Source: JBFXIE01 sp050176255 (lineage in GTDB: Bacteria > Pseudomonadota > Gammaproteobacteria > Burkholderiales > Burkholderiaceae_C). Taken from it: 64,000 bases of DNA. Both the position numbers and the translations under genes were made by a program. Each line of letters opens with the position of its first letter. The stretch's first letter is position 1. The DNA lies in the NCBI RefSeq assembly GCF_050176255.1, contig NZ_JBFXIE010000003.1, one strand, 5' to 3'. The notes below the pieces were generated by a model. It was given only the letters and a program-made list of their open reading frames with translations. It ran no database searches and had not been told where the DNA came from. This document shows positions 9,408 to 18,296 of the stretch, piece by piece.

Positions 9408-10235
9408 TTACGCCTTCATCTTGACCCACACTATGCCGACCGCGATGGTCAGGACGAGCCCGGCGAACACCGTGCTGGCATAGCGGTAGTACAGTTGTCT
9501 CAACGCCCAGCGCAAGGGCCGGGCCTCTGCCTTCTTCTGTTCAGCGATCAACTGGGTACACGCTCGTTCGCGCGCCTGTAACTCCGATGTGGCACGCTCC
9601 TCGGCATAGAGGACAGCCGCCAGATAATCGAGCATCCGGTGCTCGACGATGTTCTGCTTCCACGTTTCGACTGTAGCCAATGCCCCGGCCTGCATGGGGC
9701 GGGATCGCCCTTCGCGATGTTCGGGGTCGGTGTAGTCGAAGACCAGCCCGAACTGCTCATAAAACCAGTTGCGGCGCGCCTTGTTGTCACCGTGAGCCTG
9801 CCCGGCCAGCAGCTCGATGCTGTTGACGGTCGCCTCGGGCCACTGTTGCACCCACAGGACAATCTCATTCATCAGGTAGGTGCCGATCCGCTGGCCATCC
9901 AGCCCCGGCAGATCAAGAAACACCGCCCCCTTCGACATCGAGGGCGATGTCAGCGAGACAGAGTTGAAGTTGCGCGAGTAGCTGCCATCAAACCGCCCTT
10001 TTCCGCCGTCCCGGTGCGAAAACTTGGCAGTGATGCGCTGATACGAGAGGCGGATCGACGCCTCGTAGATCGTCCCGTCGCGAGGATCGCGCCGATAGGT
10101 TTCCTCCCGCTCGACCAACACCCAGCCCAGTGCCTCGGCCTCCGGGCGCTCCTTGTCCTTGACCTCCAACACCAGAATGCGCGGTTTCACGCTCTGGCTG
10201 TCTCGCCACGCGTTATCGAAGGATGGGAGTGCCAT
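9408..10235 (-). CDS. GNAT-like protein with C-terminal membrane anchor
   Basis: The 275-aa protein has a core (roughly 85-165) containing LPGLDGQRIGTYLMNEIV and NKARRNWFYEQFG, which resemble the acetyl-CoA-binding motif A and the fourth helix of GNAT acyltransferases. A helical stretch with LQARERACTQLIAEQKK leads to a single C-terminal transmembrane segment (TVFAGLVLTIAVGIVWVK). Start: the ATG at 10235 has GAGGTGG upstream; the longer frame begins at TTG. It sits between the GIY-YIG gene and the Abi_C gene. A tail-anchored GNAT in a defence-like operon is unusual. GNAT assignment is by motif only. Confidence 0.7.
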   Translation of the reverse strand: MALPSFDNAWRDSQSVKPRILVLEVKDKERPEAEALGWVLVEREETYRRDPRDGTIYEASIRLSYQRITAKFSHRDGGKGRFDGSYSRNFNSVSLTSPSMSKGAVFLDLPGLDGQRIGTYLMNEIVLWVQQWPEATVNSIELLAGQAHGDNKARRNWFYEQFGLVFDYTDPEHREGRSRPMQAGALATVETWKQNIVEHRMLDYLAAVLYAEERATSELQARERACTQLIAEQKKAEARPLRWALRQLYYRYASTVFAGLVLTIAVGIVWVKMKA

Positions 10236-10269
10236 GTCCACCTCTTTGGTTAGCAGGGCGTTGCACAAG

Positions 10270-11439
10270 CTAACCTACCAACCGGGCAGTCTTCGGGTCA
10301 TAGACCACATCGGTGATTGAGCCATCCAGAATGCGCCGCACCGCTTCGTCGATCACATGCAGCGGTACAAGGAACCATTCCCTCGGCCTGACCGGGTGGC
10401 CGAAACGGTCTTGAATGGTGAGGTCGAGCTGCGCCGGCGCGAAAATGCGGTGGAAGATGCCTTCCAGCTTTGTTCGGTTGACACCCGCCAGCTTGTAGCT
10501 GGCGACAACCTCCACCTCCGCCAGCAGGTAGGTAGCATCGTGCGCCGCGTTGGCTATGCGGCTTTCGACCTTGCCGCCCGTGACTCCAATCTTATGAATC
10601 AGCTCCCGGTGTTCCGCAACGAAGGGATGACTGGACAAGCTGCGCAGCACGTAGATGGTGCCGCTCTCAATGTCATCCTCTTCCCAGGTCTCGCTGAACA
10701 GTGGCCCAGCGTTCGGGTCTGTCAATCTGCGCCCGGCCTGATCTTTGTACAAGGCGCGTTGCAGAGACCTGAGCAGGAGATTGCTTTCAGTGCCATTCGA
10801 GTAGATGACCCTGAGCCGCGCGTCCGGCTCACCATTCGGTGTTCGAAACACATCCCCCATTTCAGCGACGTAGACAAGCTGTCCGCCGAGAATGAAGAAG
10901 TTGCCTGTCGTGACGCTTGCATCTCTGCCGAAGGGGCGCGTCTGCCTGACGCCCGACTTGAGTTCGCTCTCCGCCTGCTGAAACAGAGGCTGGAAGCGGT
11001 CGAAATCCTCGCATCTCTCGCGGTTTGCGATTTCCTCTGCCGCCCGTATCTCGGCCCTGGAGCGAACATGGCGCAGTTCGGTGATATCGGATGGGCCTGC
11101 CGCGCCTTCGAGTTCGGCGAGCAGCTCTTCATCATCCATCGATTCCACTGAATCTGCCTGAGCGATTTCAGCCCCGCTTAGGAGCCCTTGATGATCGAGT
11201 GGAGCAAGGAGGGCTCGGCACTCATCCATCGCACGCAGACGATCCAAGCGAACAGCGTACAACCGTTCGAATATGTCCTTGTCTTCGCCGTGCTGCGGAG
11301 TGCGCCCGTGCCCCTCAACAAACCGCTGAATTTCCTCGAATCCCGCGATGATGCGCTCCTCGCGCACCGAGCGCCCGCCTTCCCTTTTGGGTACTGCGTA
11401 CTCGGCCAGTTCTTCTCGCAGCTCGTTCAGATCAATCAT
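10270..11439 (-). CDS. GIY-YIG nuclease-domain protein (T5orf172-like)
   Basis: The 389-aa product has an acidic helical N-terminal half (1-165). The C-terminal domain (~259-370) contains TIYVLRS, HKIGVTGG, an Arg-containing ESRI segment and KLEGIFHRIF, the pattern of T5orf172/MUG113-type GIY-YIG nucleases. The likely general base/Tyr, Arg and Glu are present by eye. The ATG at 11439 overlaps the helicase stop (8 bp), so the longer upstream frame is rejected. It could supply the cleavage activity for the methyltransferase/helicase genes in the same operon. Confidence 0.85.
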   Translation of the reverse strand: MIDLNELREELAEYAVPKREGGRSVREERIIAGFEEIQRFVEGHGRTPQHGEDKDIFERLYAVRLDRLRAMDECRALLAPLDHQGLLSGAEIAQADSVESMDDEELLAELEGAAGPSDITELRHVRSRAEIRAAEEIANRERCEDFDRFQPLFQQAESELKSGVRQTRPFGRDASVTTGNFFILGGQLVYVAEMGDVFRTPNGEPDARLRVIYSNGTESNLLLRSLQRALYKDQAGRRLTDPNAGPLFSETWEEDDIESGTIYVLRSLSSHPFVAEHRELIHKIGVTGGKVESRIANAAHDATYLLAEVEVVASYKLAGVNRTKLEGIFHRIFAPAQLDLTIQDRFGHPVRPREWFLVPLHVIDEAVRRILDGSITDVVYDPKTARLVG

Positions 11440-13495
11440 AGCGCCCCTCGTCTTTGAATCGAACGAAGGCGGCGGCCCCTTCAGCCATTCGCTTCTCCCA
11501 GGCGTCAGTTGAACTGATCGACGGCAAACGGCCACGCTCTTTTTTGAACTTGACTGCCCGGACAGCGAGTTCCTTTGCCTCGTCGGGCGTCAATCCGGTG
11601 CGTTTGGCCGCAATCGCTGCTGCGACCTGTTTCAGGCTCTCCTCGCTCATCGTTTTGGCGAGAATCGCGTAGGCTTCGCTGAACGGATTAATGCGGTCGA
11701 TAAGGTCGATGTCCAACTCCCGCACGTCCATCGCAAACTTGCGCACCCCATCAATGAGGGCTGTGTTGACGGCAGGCTCGCCATTGCCTTGGCCACCAAG
11801 TGCAAGTTGCTTGGCCTGCTGCGTCAGGTTGAGGGCGGCGATAGCATGTTGACGCACTGCTTCCTGATCCTCTTCATCAAGGTCCGGATACCTCTCCTTG
11901 ATGATCTTGCCCATCCGAACCTGAGTCAGCTCCTCCGGGACCAGTTCTTCATCAAACAGGCCGCGCTCAATGGTGGTCTTGTCTTGAACGAAGGTTGCAA
12001 TAACTTCGTTCAGGTCTTCCCGACAGATGCGGGCAGCTTCGTCGCTCTTGGGCTCGGACAGTCCCTTGATCTCGATCTGGAACTGCCCGGTGTCGTGATT
12101 GAAACCCACATTACACTTGTCCGGGTCATATCCCCCGTCGCCATAGTCGAACCCCGGTGCGGGCTCGTTGGTCGGATGTTTCGGCTTGAACTCGAAGCGA
12201 GGCGCAAGCACCTGCTCCATGAGTAAGCTAGCGGCGATGGCCTTAAGCGTATCGTTCACCGCTTCGGTTACGGCCTGCTCCGAAGCGTCGGGCTCGGCGA
12301 TCAGATTGGTAAAGCGGGCGCGAGTCTTACCCGGCGCATCGCGGGTCGCGCGACCGATGATCTGCACGATTTCAGTGAGGCTGGACCGATAGCCAACTGT
12401 CAGCGCGTGTTCGCACCAAATCCAGTCGAAGCCTTCTTTCGCCATGCCGAGGGCGACGATGATGTCTACGTGATCGCGGTTGTTCTTCTGTGCCGGGTCT
12501 TTCAACGCAGCGGCCACCACGTCGCGCTTGGCTGAGTCGTCATCCACCAAGTCAGCGATCCGAAGAAGCCGCCCATTAGGGGTCATGACCAATTGGAAGC
12601 CAGTCGCTGGATCGGTCCCTTGCCATTCACCCAGTTCCTCGATGATGTGCTCGACCTCCCTGATCTTGTCCTTCGTGCTTTCGCGAGAGTTGACGTTCGG
12701 GATGTGGATGATGGTTTTCTCGGCTGGGTCGAGCACCTTGAGGATGTCATCGGCGTAGGAGCCCGAGTAGAAGAAGTAGCCGATGTCGAGCTGCTTCAGG
12801 TACTCGTAGCCATTGAGTTGCTCATAGTAGGTATAGGTGACGGTATCGAACTTCGACTCGTCCTGTGGTGCCAGCACGGCCTCGGCGTCACCCCGAAAGT
12901 ACGAACCGGTCATCGCGATGATGTGCACCCGGTCGCGAGCGATAAATTGCCCAAGATGCAAGCCAAGCTTGTTGTCCGGGTTGGCCGAAACATGATGGAA
13001 CTCATCCACCGCAATTAGCCGCCCGTCGAACGCCTCCACCCCAAACTGATCGACCGCGAAGCGGAATGTGGCATGGGTGCAGACCAATACTTGGTCATTG
13101 CTCTCAAGGAATGCGCCAAGTGACTTGACCTTGCCGCCGTTGTCCGAGCCGGGCGCATTGCACAGGTTCCATTTCGGCTCCACGCACCAATCGGTCCAGA
13201 AGCCGAACTTACTCAGAGGTTCATCGCAAAAACTGGAACCAATGGACTTTTCCGGCACAACGATGATCGCCTGCCTCAACCCTTGGTTGTGGAGCTTATC
13301 GAGAGCAATGAACATCAACGCCCGGCTCTTGCCAGAGGCTGGCGGCGACTTGATGAGCAAATACTGCTCACCGCGTCGCTCATATGCGCGCTCCTGCATC
13401 GGGCGCATACCGAGCGCGTTTGCTTTTGATGAACTTCCGTTGCGGGCATAAGAAACCGAGACGGATGGAACGGCATTCTTGAAAATTTCAGTCAT
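11432..13495 (-). CDS. SF2 DEAD/DEAH-type helicase
   Basis: The 687-aa protein carries motif I PPASGKS (51-57), motif II DEFH (164-167), motif III TGS (~196-198) and motif VI QIIGRATR (378-385), spread over two RecA-like domains as in restriction-enzyme and ResIII-type translocases. The C-terminal ~250 residues are of unknown fold. It overlaps the upstream gene by 4 bp (ATGA) and the GIY-YIG gene by 8 bp. In context it probably moves on DNA to couple methylation status to cleavage, like the motor of Type I or ISP systems. Confidence 0.9.
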   Translation of the reverse strand: MTEIFKNAVPSVSVSYARNGSSSKANALGMRPMQERAYERRGEQYLLIKSPPASGKSRALMFIALDKLHNQGLRQAIIVVPEKSIGSSFCDEPLSKFGFWTDWCVEPKWNLCNAPGSDNGGKVKSLGAFLESNDQVLVCTHATFRFAVDQFGVEAFDGRLIAVDEFHHVSANPDNKLGLHLGQFIARDRVHIIAMTGSYFRGDAEAVLAPQDESKFDTVTYTYYEQLNGYEYLKQLDIGYFFYSGSYADDILKVLDPAEKTIIHIPNVNSRESTKDKIREVEHIIEELGEWQGTDPATGFQLVMTPNGRLLRIADLVDDDSAKRDVVAAALKDPAQKNNRDHVDIIVALGMAKEGFDWIWCEHALTVGYRSSLTEIVQIIGRATRDAPGKTRARFTNLIAEPDASEQAVTEAVNDTLKAIAASLLMEQVLAPRFEFKPKHPTNEPAPGFDYGDGGYDPDKCNVGFNHDTGQFQIEIKGLSEPKSDEAARICREDLNEVIATFVQDKTTIERGLFDEELVPEELTQVRMGKIIKERYPDLDEEDQEAVRQHAIAALNLTQQAKQLALGGQGNGEPAVNTALIDGVRKFAMDVRELDIDLIDRINPFSEAYAILAKTMSEESLKQVAAAIAAKRTGLTPDEAKELAVRAVKFKKERGRLPSISSTDAWEKRMAEGAAAFVRFKDEGRYD

Positions 13496-14274
13496 TTCTG
13501 GCTCGCCTGTTTTCGTTTGGCGTTGTCATTCAAAATGGCTTTCTCAAGCCAGCCGGGCACGTCGGTGGTTTGGGAAGCAAATACGTTTTCTGGAACGTCC
13601 TGCCAGAACGCCACAATAGCGTCCGAGAATGCCTGAAATTGCGCATCACTCACCTTCAGGTGTGTGTGATCACGATATTCAACGCCAGATATGACGCCAC
13701 TAGCACCTTGGAATGGGTCATCAAGATATTCGGGGTAATCTTGTTTCAAATCGACGAGAGACTTCCCCCCGCCATGCTTGTAGACATTCACCACCAGACG
13801 GCACGCATCAAGCGTGGGGAAATAGCGAGCGCCGCGAATTTTCCAGCCGAGGCAGTCCAACAAGTCGACGATCTGGCCGAAATCCGCAGACCAGACCTTC
13901 AAGGTCGTATTGTCTCCACGATGCCAGTGCCCTATTTCCCGCACGAGCCAGTCGCGCAACTGCTTATCCCATTCATGGAACATCCCGGCCACAACGCTTA
14001 GACGAGTTCGATCCCGCATGTCGCTCAGGAGACTATAGAACTCAATTCCCACGTCATTGGCAGCCTCATAGAAGGACGCGGGGTCATGTCGGTCAGGATC
14101 AAAGTTGTGGCGGCTTCTTTCCAGCCACTCTTCGGCTGCCTTGTCAGCCTCCGATTCAATGTCGTCAAACTGGGAGAGCAGGCGCTTGCGCGCCTGTTCA
14201 ACGTAGAAGAGGTGGCCGTCGATCAGAGACTGCCGAAACGGCCCCCACATTTGGAACAGCACATAATCACTCAT
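13492..14274 (-). CDS. Hypothetical protein between methyltransferase and helicase
   Basis: The 260-aa soluble protein is not recognised. It is rich in Trp and acidic residues, mostly helical, and has HEWDKQLRDWLVREIGHWHR and VVNVYKHGGGKSLVDL in the middle, somewhat like HEPN/Abi-type helical proteins, but no RxxxxH catalytic pair can be assigned with confidence. Four-base ATGA overlaps on both sides show that it is translated in step with the methyltransferase and helicase, which argues that it is a subunit or regulator of the same machine. Confidence 0.85.
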   Translation of the reverse strand: MSDYVLFQMWGPFRQSLIDGHLFYVEQARKRLLSQFDDIESEADKAAEEWLERSRHNFDPDRHDPASFYEAANDVGIEFYSLLSDMRDRTRLSVVAGMFHEWDKQLRDWLVREIGHWHRGDNTTLKVWSADFGQIVDLLDCLGWKIRGARYFPTLDACRLVVNVYKHGGGKSLVDLKQDYPEYLDDPFQGASGVISGVEYRDHTHLKVSDAQFQAFSDAIVAFWQDVPENVFASQTTDVPGWLEKAILNDNAKRKQASQK

Positions 14275-17051
14275 GCCGTTGTCGCCTTCCTCGCCTTCGA
14301 CGTCTTGCCAGAAATGGCGATCATCTTTGTGTAAAGCTCAAACAGCTTTTCCAGCCGCTCGGTGTCATTCTTGAAGCGACGGCCGATGTAGATTCGCTCT
14401 AGCACCTCGTCGTTACGCTCGTGAGCCGCACGCAGGTTGTGCGGCATGTTTCCCGGGTCGTAGAGATCGGCAATAGTGGCCGGGAAATGCGCTTCGCGGG
14501 CTAGAAGGATGTCTTCAGCGCAGCGAGTGAGGTCTGCCTTGTTTTTCTCCGTCAGTGTTGGCACGGGGAAGGTATTCCAGCCCAAGGTGTTGGAGTAGCG
14601 GTAACGTGTTTCTAACTTGCCGCAGACGGTGGCAATCCAGACAAGGTGCAAGCGAGAGGCAATCAGCGCCAGATTCCAGAGGGGGGCGTCGTAGAGAGCG
14701 AGCGCCTGATCCTGAACCACGCACTCAGGCCCTAGCAGTCCAACTGGTAAGTAGGGGCGACTCTCTGAACTGACGCGCGGCATTACAAGCAAGTGCCTTG
14801 TAGCCGTTACCTGATCGCGGAATCGATATGGTGTTTCAGACAGCTTCTGCGCGGCCTTATCCTGCTTCGCAGCCCTTCGTGAGCGCACCACCTCGGTTGC
14901 CTTCGTGGCAACAGGAGCAAGCTGCATGGCTTCCGCTGCTTCGTGGTCTTCAATCCATAGGCACGCACGCGGCACAGCATTAATGAATTCTTGGGCGCCG
15001 TAAAGCGGACGAATATAGCGAGCGACATCGGGGGTTTCCTCAATCAGTTCACGAGCTTCCTCCACTGGAAAAATCAACGCCGCTCCATAATACGGGTGGT
15101 TGCCGAACTGCATGGGTGCCAAATCCGATAGCGGTGCAGACTGGGCTTGTATCTCGATGTTGGGCGCAGCTACCAGATAAGCGTTGATATTGTCGGTTTC
15201 ACGTAGCACGGCTCCGCTTTCTTCACTGATGGAAAACAAGCGTCGTACTGGGCGGGCGTTACTGGAAATACCCACTATCACAACGGTCACGCCCGCGTTG
15301 TGAGCAGCAAGGTTGGCCCATTTAAAGGACGTATGGGCAAACTCGATTTGACAGCCAGTAGCGAAAACAGCCGGCCAGAGAATGGGAACTTGCTGCCCCT
15401 GACAAATGGAGTTAGTAGACACGAAAGCCGCCGCCGCAGGAGTGTGCTTGCCGTAGTCAGCGGCTTTCATGAACCAGCCGGCTACATAGTCCAGCGATTT
15501 CCAATTTTTTATCCGGCCATCAAAGATTCCGCCTAGTTCAGCCTTCTGCTCTGCCGATTGCCACTTTGAGCCCAAATATGGCGGATTGCCGCAGATATAG
15601 GTTTCACCGCCCTCATTCTCAAAATCAATTTGAGCCTGATTCAGTGGGGTTTCAAACAAATCATCGGCGTGCAGTTTTACACCAGTGCCGGTGGGCGGAC
15701 AGATACTCAGCCAATCCAAGCGCAGAGCATTGCCGCTGGTGATCCAGTTCTGACTGCTGAGAGGCAGAAATTCCAGCAGGGCTTCTTTCTGCCCTCGATA
15801 CAATACGTCGCACTGGTACTCGGCGATAATGAGCGCGAGACGTGCAATCTCAGCCGAGAAATCCCGTAGCTCAATGCCCCTGAAGTTGGTCAGCGGAATG
15901 TCACTCTTGCGGCCACGTTCGCCACGCCGTTCGTTGATCGTGTTTTCGATCTCCCGCATCTGCTTGTAGGCGATGACCAAAAAATTACCTGACCCGCATG
16001 CCGGGTCGAAAACTCTGATCCGCGCGAGACGTTTGCGGAGGTTGAGTAACGTGCGAGGGTTGTCACCGGCCTCTTCAAGCTTCATCCGTAGGTCGTCAAG
16101 GAACAGCGGATTGAGTACCTTCAAGATGTTCGGCACGCTGGTGTAGTGCATGCCGAGCTCCCCACGCTCTTCGTCATCCGCAACCGCTTGGATCATCGAG
16201 CCGAAGATATCTGGATTGATCTTTGTCCAGTCCAGACTGCCGATATGGAGAAGGTAGGAGCGCGCGATCTTGCTGAATCTCGGCACATCCACGCTGCCCG
16301 AGAACAGTCCGCCGTTCACATAGGGAAACCCATCGGCCCAGCGGGGCAGCTTCGCGTTCGCCCGGTCCGCGATCTTCGTGTTCATGGCGCGGAAGATTTC
16401 GCTGATCACCTCGTGCGTGTTCGAGGAGTCCCGCGCGCTCATCTGCTCGATGGTCGCAGTGAACAGACCTTCACCATTGAAGATGTCGGTGTCCTCCGCG
16501 AAGAAGCAGAAGATCAACCGCGCCATGAAGTGGTTCATCTCATGGCGCTGTGCAGCGGCTCCCCAGTCCGGATTGTCTTTCAGCAACTCGACGTACAGTC
16601 GGTTCAAGCGACTTGTTGCCCGGATGTCGAAAGAGCTATCGCGGACCTGCTTGACTGTCGTGATTCCGGCGAGCGGCAGGAAAAAGCCGAAGTGATCCGG
16701 AAATTGCTGGTAGGTACATGCGACCGTCTCCCCGGTCTCCATGTCCTCGGCTTCGAACCCCTCGCCATCGGTAGCTAGAATGAAGCGTGCTTTCGCCCTG
16801 GTCGTTGCCGAGCTGGCCTTCAGTGCAGCCAGCGTCTTCGTCACCTCTCCCGGCTGTGCAACCGCGATGTGAATGTTGTTCGTTTGAAGCACGCCGCCCA
16901 AGTCGGACTTGTTCGATGCGCCCGAACGCAGGCGCTTGATCGTCGTCTCCTTGTTTCCGAAGGCTTGTAGGAATGCAAACGGGAACTCCGTTCCATCGAA
17001 GGGCTGGAGCGCCAAGTCCGAGACGGCTGATTCAATTTCTACTGCGTTCAT
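14271..17051 (-). CDS. MmeI-like class I SAM-dependent DNA (adenine-N6) methyltransferase
   Basis: The 926-aa protein has an N-terminal domain (1-150), a helical linker (~160-340), and a gamma-class methylase core with motif I DPACGSGNF (349-357) and motif IV NPPY (489-492). A target-recognition-like C-terminal region ends near 880. The architecture follows Type IIG MmeI enzymes (N, helical, MTase, TRD, C). The N-terminal region lacks an obvious D/E-x-K nuclease box of that family, so it may only methylate. It overlaps both the recombinase and the unknown gene by 4 bp. Confidence 0.92.
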   Translation of the reverse strand: MNAVEIESAVSDLALQPFDGTEFPFAFLQAFGNKETTIKRLRSGASNKSDLGGVLQTNNIHIAVAQPGEVTKTLAALKASSATTRAKARFILATDGEGFEAEDMETGETVACTYQQFPDHFGFFLPLAGITTVKQVRDSSFDIRATSRLNRLYVELLKDNPDWGAAAQRHEMNHFMARLIFCFFAEDTDIFNGEGLFTATIEQMSARDSSNTHEVISEIFRAMNTKIADRANAKLPRWADGFPYVNGGLFSGSVDVPRFSKIARSYLLHIGSLDWTKINPDIFGSMIQAVADDEERGELGMHYTSVPNILKVLNPLFLDDLRMKLEEAGDNPRTLLNLRKRLARIRVFDPACGSGNFLVIAYKQMREIENTINERRGERGRKSDIPLTNFRGIELRDFSAEIARLALIIAEYQCDVLYRGQKEALLEFLPLSSQNWITSGNALRLDWLSICPPTGTGVKLHADDLFETPLNQAQIDFENEGGETYICGNPPYLGSKWQSAEQKAELGGIFDGRIKNWKSLDYVAGWFMKAADYGKHTPAAAAFVSTNSICQGQQVPILWPAVFATGCQIEFAHTSFKWANLAAHNAGVTVVIVGISSNARPVRRLFSISEESGAVLRETDNINAYLVAAPNIEIQAQSAPLSDLAPMQFGNHPYYGAALIFPVEEARELIEETPDVARYIRPLYGAQEFINAVPRACLWIEDHEAAEAMQLAPVATKATEVVRSRRAAKQDKAAQKLSETPYRFRDQVTATRHLLVMPRVSSESRPYLPVGLLGPECVVQDQALALYDAPLWNLALIASRLHLVWIATVCGKLETRYRYSNTLGWNTFPVPTLTEKNKADLTRCAEDILLAREAHFPATIADLYDPGNMPHNLRAAHERNDEVLERIYIGRRFKNDTERLEKLFELYTKMIAISGKTSKARKATTA

Positions 17052-17671
17052 GAGGCATCTCGCCGGTGTGGCTCGGCTCCGCTTCCATCCGCCTGCGTGT
17101 CAGCAGCGAATGCGGGGCTGCGGGGGGCCACCTTGTATATGGTTGTGCGTGAGACCTTGTAGCGTTCCGCGATCTGACTGACCGGGATGGTCGGGTCAGA
17201 CATCAGCCGCTTAATCTCCCGAATTTGTCGTGTATCCAGCTTCGGCTTGCGGCCACCGGCCCGGCCTCGTGCACGAGCAGCAGCCAAGCCTGCCCGAGTG
17301 CGTTCCCGGATCAGGTTGCGCTCGAACTCCGCCAACGCAGCGAAGACATGAAAGACCAACTTCCCAGCTGCGCTCGTTGTCTCGATCTTCTCGGCGATGC
17401 TCTCGAAGCCGATTCCCTTTTCTTCCAACTCGGCGACGATGTGCACGAGGTCGGGCAAACTGCGGCCAAGCCGATCCAGCCGCCACACCACCAGAGTGTC
17501 ACCCGCTCGCAATGCCTTCAGGCAATGGTCCAGCTCTGGGCGGCCAGCAGTCTTACCGCTCGCGGTCTCTTCGTAGATGGACTGAACTCCCGCGAGGTGC
17601 AGCGCGTCGCGCTGCAAGTCCAGGTTTTGGTCATCTGTCGAAACTCGGGCGTAGCCGATCCGTTGATTCAT
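17048..17671 (-). CDS. Serine recombinase (resolvase/invertase family)
   Basis: The 207-aa protein is of resolvase length. The catalytic N-terminal domain has the nucleophile Ser11 in YARVSTDDQ, and VVWRLDRLGRS and FERNLIRERTRAG as further hallmark segments. A C-terminal helix-turn-helix (PVSQIAERYKVSRTTIYKV) binds DNA. A ~25-residue extra tail follows and overlaps the methyltransferase start by 4 bp. It is closest to Tn3-type TnpR. It may be a relic of the transposon that brought the operon, or may control the operon. No matching transposase is present nearby. Confidence 0.93.
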   Translation of the reverse strand: MNQRIGYARVSTDDQNLDLQRDALHLAGVQSIYEETASGKTAGRPELDHCLKALRAGDTLVVWRLDRLGRSLPDLVHIVAELEEKGIGFESIAEKIETTSAAGKLVFHVFAALAEFERNLIRERTRAGLAAARARGRAGGRKPKLDTRQIREIKRLMSDPTIPVSQIAERYKVSRTTIYKVAPRSPAFAADTQADGSGAEPHRRDAS

Positions 17672-17838
17672 GGACAGTTGCCGGACGATGAAAAAATGAC
17701 GGGAATTTTAACAGGTCAGCGACCTTTTCGACAGCTATTCGGCATGTGCGCCACCAGTGCTCAGAAAACCACCGTTTTCTGAACAGTCGGCAGGGCTACG
17801 ATGAAACACAAACAAATGCCCGCAGACGGGCGACAGGA
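17672..17838. promoter_or_regulatory. Putative promoter/res region upstream of the cargo operon
   Basis: The 167-bp non-coding stretch lies between the recombinase start and the end of the next minus-strand gene. It contains a perfect 9-bp inverted repeat TCAGAAAAC/GTTTTCTGA at 17761-17769 and 17774-17782 (4-bp spacer), and an AT-rich segment next to the recombinase start. Resolvases bind such inverted sites beside their own gene. The region would also hold the promoter for the seven-gene operon. Confidence 0.45.
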
Positions 17839-18237
17839 TCACGCCTTGCCCTCGGAGTCGCCCAGCTTCCCCGCCCAGCCTGCCGCCGCTATTTCGTTCA
17901 TGTCCTCGATGGACAGCGGTGTTTTTGTAACCCAGATCGGTAGCTCCAGCGGCAGGCTGACTTCGCTACGGTCTCGGGCCTGCAACTGCGCCCGCGCCCA
18001 CTGCCCGTCTTGTTCCATCTCTGCCCGCAAAGGCAGGGTATCCTCGAACTGCTCCCGATCGAATGGCACCCCAGCCACGGTCAGCCGCTCAGGCATGGGC
18101 CGTTCCTGGCCGTGTTCGCAGACGAGCACATCATCACCGCGCCGGATGATGTAGCACCCGGTCGGATCAGCGCTCATCCGCTCCGTCGACGCCTCTACAA
18201 AGTCAGCCCGGTTCTCATCAAACGCCCAGACTCTCAT
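17839..18237 (-). CDS. Hypothetical protein
   Basis: The 132-aa acidic protein begins MRVWAFDENRADFV. The ATG at 18237 is chosen because GGGAGGG lies just before it; the longer frame upstream runs through a repeat array. It contains GCYIIRRGDDVLVCEHGQER and PLELPIWVTKTPLSIEDMNE. No known family is recognised. It lies downstream of the relaxase and the 11-bp repeat array, on the same strand, so a role in mobilisation or maintenance is possible. Confidence 0.7.
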   Translation of the reverse strand: MRVWAFDENRADFVEASTERMSADPTGCYIIRRGDDVLVCEHGQERPMPERLTVAGVPFDREQFEDTLPLRAEMEQDGQWARAQLQARDRSEVSLPLELPIWVTKTPLSIEDMNEIAAAGWAGKLGDSEGKA

Positions 18238-18296
18238 GCGCAACCCTCCCTGATCGGCAAAGGGTGGTGGCGGGAATGTGGCTGCATTGTGGTGAA

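Noticed and set aside
8575..17051. BREX or DISARM assignment
   Set aside because: Methylase and helicase are present, but PglZ, BrxL, BrxC, DUF1998 and PLD partners are not.
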